Origin: Umbilicaria muhlenbergii | Lineage: Eukaryota > Ascomycota > Lecanoromycetes > Umbilicariales > Umbilicariaceae | DNA length: 64,000 nucleotides | Assembly: GCA_000611775.1 (NCBI GenBank) | Contig: KK106982.1 | Coordinates: 5,288,391 to 5,352,390 of the forward strand | Reading direction: 5' to 3' | Shown here: positions 57,901 to 64,000 of the stretch, in pieces | Numbering within the stretch: the stretch's first letter is position 1 | How the letters are laid out: each line of letters starts with the position of its first letter | The notes under the pieces: model-generated | The model's input: only the letters and a program-made list of their open reading frames with translations | Database searches by the model: none | Told to the model about the DNA's origin: nothing | Made by a program: the position numbers and the translations under genes

Positions 57901-60900
57901 TACATTCTCTGAGGAGTTCATCATGATGAATATCAAAATTCAACTTGTGAAGATTCAACTCATGAGCGAGAAGGAACGTACTAGGCAGGCTGAGCTTAAA
58001 ACTCACAGACAGTTTACATCAGATTTATCTTCAGCTCTGAAACACGCCTGCTATGAAAAGTGAGTCAAAGATGAAGACCTTTACTGTATGAAGGACTACC
58101 CTCACTTTCAGCAGTATGTACATCAAATTGAGCACCTTCCCGCGGAGCTTCACCTTGAAGAGTCAGATTGATATCTGAACTACAAAATTGCAGAGTGATG
58201 AGTCACACATCATGAAGAAAAGAGCTTGAAAGATACCTGAGAAAGTCAGAAGAACTTTTTAAAGTCTCTTTTAAAAGATCATGATAATCAGGTGTATAAC
58301 ACATGAATGAATTAAATGAATTGCCACAAGTTAGACAGTGAATCTGATGATGAGTACCTTCACAGGTCAGATGAACTTCTGGCTTAAATAAAAAATGAAG
58401 CAAAGGATTATCATTAAATTCAGCTAATGATCTTCTTCAAGGGCCTGAATCATGTCATGAAGCAGAAGATTCATGGACACTCTGTGTTTTCAAACTCTCA
58501 TGAAGATTTGATTACACTCATGAAGAAACTCCGTCTCAGCATCAGGACTGAAACCCACTCATGAGCAATAATCATGAATAGTGACTTCAGCAGGAGCACT
58601 TCTGTGAATGTTGCAAAGCAGAAAGATCACAAACTTACAACATTCATCATCATTACATCACACAATCTGAAACCCTCATGAGGAGCATTCTTTGACGGAG
58701 ACTGCAACTACTGTGACAAGCACAGACATAAAGAACTGAACTGTCTTAAGAAGAAGTCAGACAACACTGTGAGCAGAACTCTGTCAACTGATTCAGTTAA
58801 CAGCAGTAATCATGTCACAGCAGCCTCTGAGGCTACTGTGAAGATCATCATGAAGTTAAGATCAGAGAAGAGTGCATCCTTTAAGATGAAGACATGATTA
58901 TGACTCACAGTACATCTTGCAGAGAGATCACTTTCAGCTGTCCTTGACAGTGTTAATGACCTCAATCTCCTTCATAAGAATATTGCGGAGGGCTTATCTT
59001 CAATCTTTAAGGTGTTATCACTTCATCATGCTGAAGGAAATACCTTGCAGACTTATTCTGTTTATCATGAAGTGATAAAGGTTCAGGACTCTTTCAGAGT
59101 CTGAAAATAAACTTGTGAACCTTTTACCTCTGCTGACTTAAAGATGTCAGTAATCTTAAGATTATCATGATTATGATGAAATAATCTGAAGGTTGACTTC
59201 ATCAATCTTACAGTACAGTGAAGGTCAGATGCAGGAGACTCTTTAACAACTTCACTGCTGAAAGAGATCATTATAAAGGGCCTCATGAGAAAACTCAGAG
59301 ACCTTAAGGTGAACTACATGATGCAGAGATTGCAGGTGATAAATCTTGATGAACTGAAAAGCTCTGTGAACCTGATTCCTGAAGCCTACAAGAGCCTCAC
59401 GGAGGTCTTTTCAGAAACTCAGGCTGAAACTCTGCCTCCTCATCACAAAGGAGATCACTCAATTGACTTGCTGAAGAGGACAACATCACCTTTTGACTTT
59501 ATGTACAACCTTTTCACGAAGGAGTTGGCTGTACTATGAAAGTATTTGAACATCAACCTCATGAATGAGTTTATTCAGCCGTCATGATCTCTCACGGGAG
59601 CGTCAGTGCTTTTTGCATTTAAGAGTGATGAAGGCTTGCAGCTCTGCGTGAACTATCAGGGGTTAAATGCTATTACTCAAAAGAATTGATACCCTTTATC
59701 ACTGATTGATGAGATCATGAACTGTGTCTGTGACGCTCAGATCTTTATGAAGATTGATGTCAAAAATGCCTACTATCACATCCGCATACATGAGGGTGAT
59801 GAGTGGAAGACAGCCTTTCATACTAGGTACAGGCTGTATGAATACTTGATTATGTCTTTTGAGCTTACCAATGCTCCCGTGAGTTTTCAGTCTTATATTC
59901 ATGAAGTCCTTTGTGAACATTTAGACATCTTCATGATCATATTCCTGAATGATATACTGATTTACTCAATGAAAGAGAGTCAGCATGAACAGCATGTTCA
60001 GATTGTCTTGAAAGCTCTGCTCACAGCAGAGTTGTTCACAAAGCTTTTTAAATGCCTGTTTAGTGTGAAGCGTGTGCCCTTCTTGGGATACGTTATCACA
60101 GATATGAGGGTTGAAATGAAGATGAATCACATATTCATCATTGTCAACTGGTCAGAGTCAGAAAGTGTGCATGAAGTGCAAACATTTCTGAGCTTCATGA
60201 ACTTTTATCAGAGGTTCATACAGGGCTTCTCACATATCACTGCACCTCTCATGAAGACCATTAAAGGGTTTAATGCAAAATTAAACAAGGAGCTGATCTC
60301 ATGAAGGGCAGGCTTCCTGTCTTTGAAAGCACAGACTGCCTTTAAAGTTCTTGTGTGAGCTTTCACTACTGCTTCATTCCTGCAGCATTTCAACATCGCA
60401 TTATCAATACAGCTTGAAATGAATGCTTCAGGGTATGCAATCTCAGGCATTCTCTCACAAAAACACCCTGATGAGTGAAGAGTTACAGCCTATTTCTCAT
60501 GAAAGATGATACCCGTGAAATGAAAGTATGAAACTCATGATGGAGAACTGCTCATGATAGTTGAAAGTTTTCATCATTAACAGCACTATTTAAAAGGATT
60601 CACTCATTCAGTTGAGGTGCTATCAGATCATTCAAGCTTGTGAAGCTTTATGACTACTCATAAGCTCTCATGAAGACAGGTTCAATGAGCGTTGACCTTA
60701 TCAGTTTATGATTTTGTTATCACTTACTGAAAGGAAAATCTGAATTCTGCTGACAGCCCTTCACGGAGACCTGATCATCAACGTGAAGTGAAACAAGAGG
60801 ATCAAACTGAGGATGCCTCAGTGTTGCAGCAGGTGCTGTTCTCAACAGTAATCTTGATTTCAGTTGAGCTTAGAGATGACCTATTGGCTCAGGAGGTACA

Positions 60901-62510
60901 CCTTCATGAGGTATTAATTGCAGGCACAATGAGTCCTCAGCAGTGAAATCAACAGAAACAGACCTCTGAGGCTGTTTTAAATGAAGGACCTTATGAAGAG
61001 GTTGACACCTCTCTCATTAAAATGTTACCTGAATTCTTGCGGATTGATCCCCTCATGAAGCATATGCTGAAACAGATCACTGCTCATGAAGTTAATTCAA
61101 GAATGTCAAGTTCTCACTTACTCTGATCATGAAGGGATGACCTTTTATACTTTAACTCAGTGCTTTATATACCTCATGCGGAGTCATTATGACTTGAGAT
61201 TATTAAGAAGCATCATGATGAGTCACTTGCAGATCACCTCATGACAGAGAAAACCTTTGCTTTAATATGTGCAAAGTACTACTGACTGAACATGCAGAAG
61301 CAAATTCAGGAATACTGCAATTCTTGTCTTATCTGTCAGGGAGTCAGAGTCATTCATGAAAGACAACCTGAATTATTACAGCTCATACCTATTCTGAAGA
61401 AACCTTGAGAGGTACTCACCCTAAACTTCATAACTGACCTTTCAGAGAGTCATGCTTATGAGGGTGTGTACAATGCCATACTGATGATGATGTGTAAATT
61501 CTCAAAGATGGCACATTATATTTCAGCCAGAAAGGACTGAACTGCTGATCAACTCACAAAGGCCTTTGTGAGAGAGATTGTTAAACTGCATGAAGTCACT
61601 CAAGCTTTAATTTCAGATTGCAGATCTGTTTTTACCTCATGACTCTGAATCAACTTGATGTTCATGTTGAAGATTGATCATCAATTGAGCACTGCCTTCC
61701 ATCTGCAAACTGATGAGCAGATTGAACAGCAGAATAACACGCTGAAACAGTACCTGTGAAGCTATGTCAATTATCAACAGGACAATTGAGCCTCACTCTT
61801 AACATTAACTGAGTTCACATACAACATGAGCCTACACTCTTCTACTGAAAAGGCATCATTTGAGGTCATCTATGACTTCATACCTAGATCAGATATGCTC
61901 ACTGTGAAGGAACTCATGAAGTACTCTGCAGTTAAGAGAACTATCATTGAAGCTGAGCAGCTTGTGAAGCATCTTTGCAAGACTCAGATAAAAGTCCACA
62001 GAGCTCTTGTGAAGTCTCAAGAGTATTAAGCTAGGCATTACAATCAGTCTCACCTTGATGTGATCTATAAAGTCAGACAGTTAGTCTGATTAAAGGTTAA
62101 GAACATAACCCTGAAGTGATCCTCATGAAAGCTGAATTGACAGCGTTATGAACCCTTTCAGATTGTAAAGAAGATTGAGAACATTGCTTATCAGCTGAAA
62201 CTATCAGAGGAACTTCACATTCATGATGTGTTTCATGTTAGCCTGCTTCACAATCATAAACTGTGAGCAGGTGAGGATACATCAGAGCTTGAATCACTTC
62301 ACCTCATGAAGGACTCAACTGAAAGGGAGTGAAAGATTGAGATTATAACAGCCTCATGAATTGTGATCAGCTCTGAGGATAAACCTGTTCTACAATACTG
62401 CATTATGTGAAAGGAATCCTCAAAAATTACTTAAAAGTCTGCAGATAACACCTGCAACTTCAAGAAATTAATTAAAAAGTTTCATGAGGACTTCCCTGAG
62501 GCTCTGTGAG
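57901..62510 (+). mobile_element. Ty3/Gypsy chromovirus D, internal part (fossil, better preserved)
   Basis: gag (about 57900-58600) ends in a zinc knuckle (CNYCDKHRHKELNC near 58700). Then come a protease-like region, reverse transcriptase (about 59460-60110; MKIDVKNAYYHIRIHEGDEW near 59747, IIFLNDILIYS near 59937), RNase H (about 60410-60770), integrase (about 61180-62030) and a chromodomain-like end (about 62330-62500). It includes the longest open stretch of any retroelement here (59717-60304), so it looks younger than A-C, yet it is still broken in many places. It is a third lineage, distinct from A/B and C. No right LTR was identified before the window ends. Confidence 0.85.
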
Positions 62511-63548
62511 TCATAATCAATGTCAGTACACATTCATGAGGAAATTGAGCAAAGGGCTAAGGTCTCTTCTGCTCATCAGAGCATTAGGCTACTGAAGGAC
62601 TGAAAGTGAAATCACTTCATGAAGCCTGAAGACTCATGAAGGAATGAGTCATGCTGACTTCAGCCTGTCAAGGCTTATTAATTCTTAACACTGTGAAGAG
62701 GTTCAACTCAGAGCTAGAATCCTGTGAGGGGTAACCCCTCACAGGAGCTGATATTTACCTCTGAAAGAGCTTGAACATCTCAATCATCATCAGTTTGTCA
62801 CAGCAGTATTTCCCTTCAATGAAGCCTGTGAGTCTTCACCTTCACAGGGGCATTGAGCTTAGGCAGCAGCTGTAACAGCTTTGTGAGTCTTGCTCACCTG
62901 GTGTTTCTCTCACTTACACGCCTTGCGCGCCTCCTTGTGACCCTCAGGGTCAGGGTTGACTGAGGGCAGAGGCAGAGGTGAAGGCAGACTCAGTTCTCAT
63001 GAGGGAGATGATGAGGTCAGAGGTGATGAAGACAGAGCTGCAAACAGTTAGCAAAAGCACTTCATGAAAACATATCATAAAGTCATACAGAGGAAGATGC
63101 AGGCCTTGCTGATGTGTTGATGATACTTCATGCACTTGACAGCGTGAGGGGAGAGGAAACAATCCTTAAAATGATTGAGGTCATGACCTGCAGTGACAGC
63201 AACACATGACTCACAGGCCTGAGGAGGGATGTCTTCAGTCTTCACAATTATTATCATGAAGGTCAGTCATGAAGCGTTCTCATGAAGAGTGATCATGAAG
63301 GTCACTTACAGATCACCTCATGATCTTGCTCACAGTCAGTGAGCTGAACAAGCTGCTGTGAGATGATGCAGTCATGAAGCTGAGCCTCTTCATGAAGGGC
63401 TACCTCATGAAAGGTTTGATTGTGAGGGGCTGAGTCAGAGGTCTGCATGAACAGAGGAAACAAATGAGAATCACAGATGATTTGCCTGAGGGTGTTGATG
63501 ATGTGACTGATGCAAAGCATGATGAGCTGTACCACCGTTAATGAAAAG
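62511..63548. other. 3' region of chromovirus D or adjoining repeat, no gene resolved
   Basis: CpG-poor sequence with a repeated ctcatgaagg-type motif. It keeps a few CpG spots (62905-62935). Open frames on the minus strand (62950-63257) have no recognisable domain. Confidence 0.35.
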
Positions 63549-63616
63549 GCACCACGAAGGCAAGCATCATGAAGGCAAGCATCATGAAGGCAAGCATCAT
63601 GAAGACAAGCATCATG
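63549..63616. repeat. 15-bp tandem repeat (gaaggcaagcatcat), four units
   Basis: Four near-identical units, coding for a CLHDA pentapeptide repeat if read on the minus strand. The minus frame around it (63302-63658, 118 codons) has no other support. Confidence 0.8.
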
Positions 63617-64000
63617 AGAGCAAAACATCATAAGAGGCATCACAAGAACCATGATCATGAACTTACCTGATGAGGGGTGAAAGATTGAAGTTGTGAAGGT
63701 TGCTGACAGTGAAAACTCTGACCTTATGATCTGCGCGGGCCATTCATGAGGCTTGGCAAAGTGAATCTGAATGACCTCATGAACAGCTGAACAGGCTCAC
63801 AAATGAGCAATAATCATCACAAACACTGAGTCAGTGTATAAATCAGCCATAACTTCACAAACATCTTGTGAAGGGAGACTCTTTTTCCCACTGAGTTTTA
63901 ATGAGCTCCGCAACATATTTTTTTTACAATTTTAAAATTTTTTTTTTCAACCTACGGGGTCATTTTTTTAACTGTTATCAGTGCATTGTGAAGCGCTTCT
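63617..64000. other. AT-rich repeat flank to window end
   Basis: No gene. Homopolymer T runs at 63919-63950 and 63965-63971 precede the edge. An LTR of chromovirus D could start here but no pair is available to test. Confidence 0.3.

Noticed and set aside
8421-62510. Reassignment of TGA to tryptophan, suggested by the wealth of TGA in the repeats
   Set aside because: Host genes in the same window use TGG for Trp and use TGA or TAG as true ends (for example the NACHT and FMN oxidase genes). The excess is explained by C-to-T decay.

Overview
The window looks like a nuclear segment of a filamentous ascomycete (Pezizomycotina; Dothideomycetes would fit, but this is inferred from gene types only). 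The evidence is introns of about 50-75 nt with GT..AG ends, a WSC-domain mucin-like secreted protein, a hydrophobin-like small secreted protein, a NACHT-ankyrin NLR-like gene, and two sharply different compartments: GC-balanced gene islands and AT-rich, CpG-starved blocks of decayed LTR retrotransposons.

Layout. (1) 1-8,420 is a gene island: the start of an alpha/beta hydrolase (-, cut by the window edge), a five-exon WSC protein (+), an FMN-dependent 2-hydroxyacid oxidase/dehydrogenase (+), a two-exon hydrophobin-like protein (-) and a short-chain dehydrogenase/reductase (-). (2) 8,420-34,250 is a retroelement block. A Copia element (about 9.8-22.6 kb) is split by an 8.36-kb Ty3/Gypsy chromovirus (A, 13,722-22,077). 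Then come three copies of a 235-bp hairpin repeat, a second chromovirus (C), another Copia fragment, a 627-bp foldback element and an LTR. (3) 34,250-39,500 is a second gene island: a NACHT-ankyrin gene missing its 5' end where it meets that LTR, a decayed zinc alcohol dehydrogenase, and a DUF7704 membrane-protein gene with two in-frame TGA codons. (4) 39,550-55,118 is a minus-strand Copia region split by an 8.68-kb chromovirus (B, 42,189-50,866, sister of A). It also holds a 1,193-bp terminal-inverted-repeat element packed with 37-bp and 61-bp minisatellites. (5) 55,119-56,959 is a small GC-richer host island with no gene I can resolve, bracketed by two LTRs in inverted orientation. (6) 56,960-64,000 is an LTR followed by a fourth chromovirus (D) with unresolved ends.

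How it fits together. The gene islands hold surface/secreted proteins, redox enzymes and one innate-immunity-type gene. The repeat blocks show genome-defence decay dominated by loss of CpG, plus C-to-T change before C or T, while CpA/TpG stays common. This differs from the CpA-targeted RIP of Neurospora. The decay seems to reach host sequence beside the repeats: the DUF7704 gene has just two stops, each one transition from a plausible codon, and an LTR has removed the 5' end of the NACHT gene. Young, little-decayed insertions (the 235-bp repeat, the minisatellite element) sit inside heavily decayed older ones. I found no tRNA, rRNA, CRISPR array or LINE.
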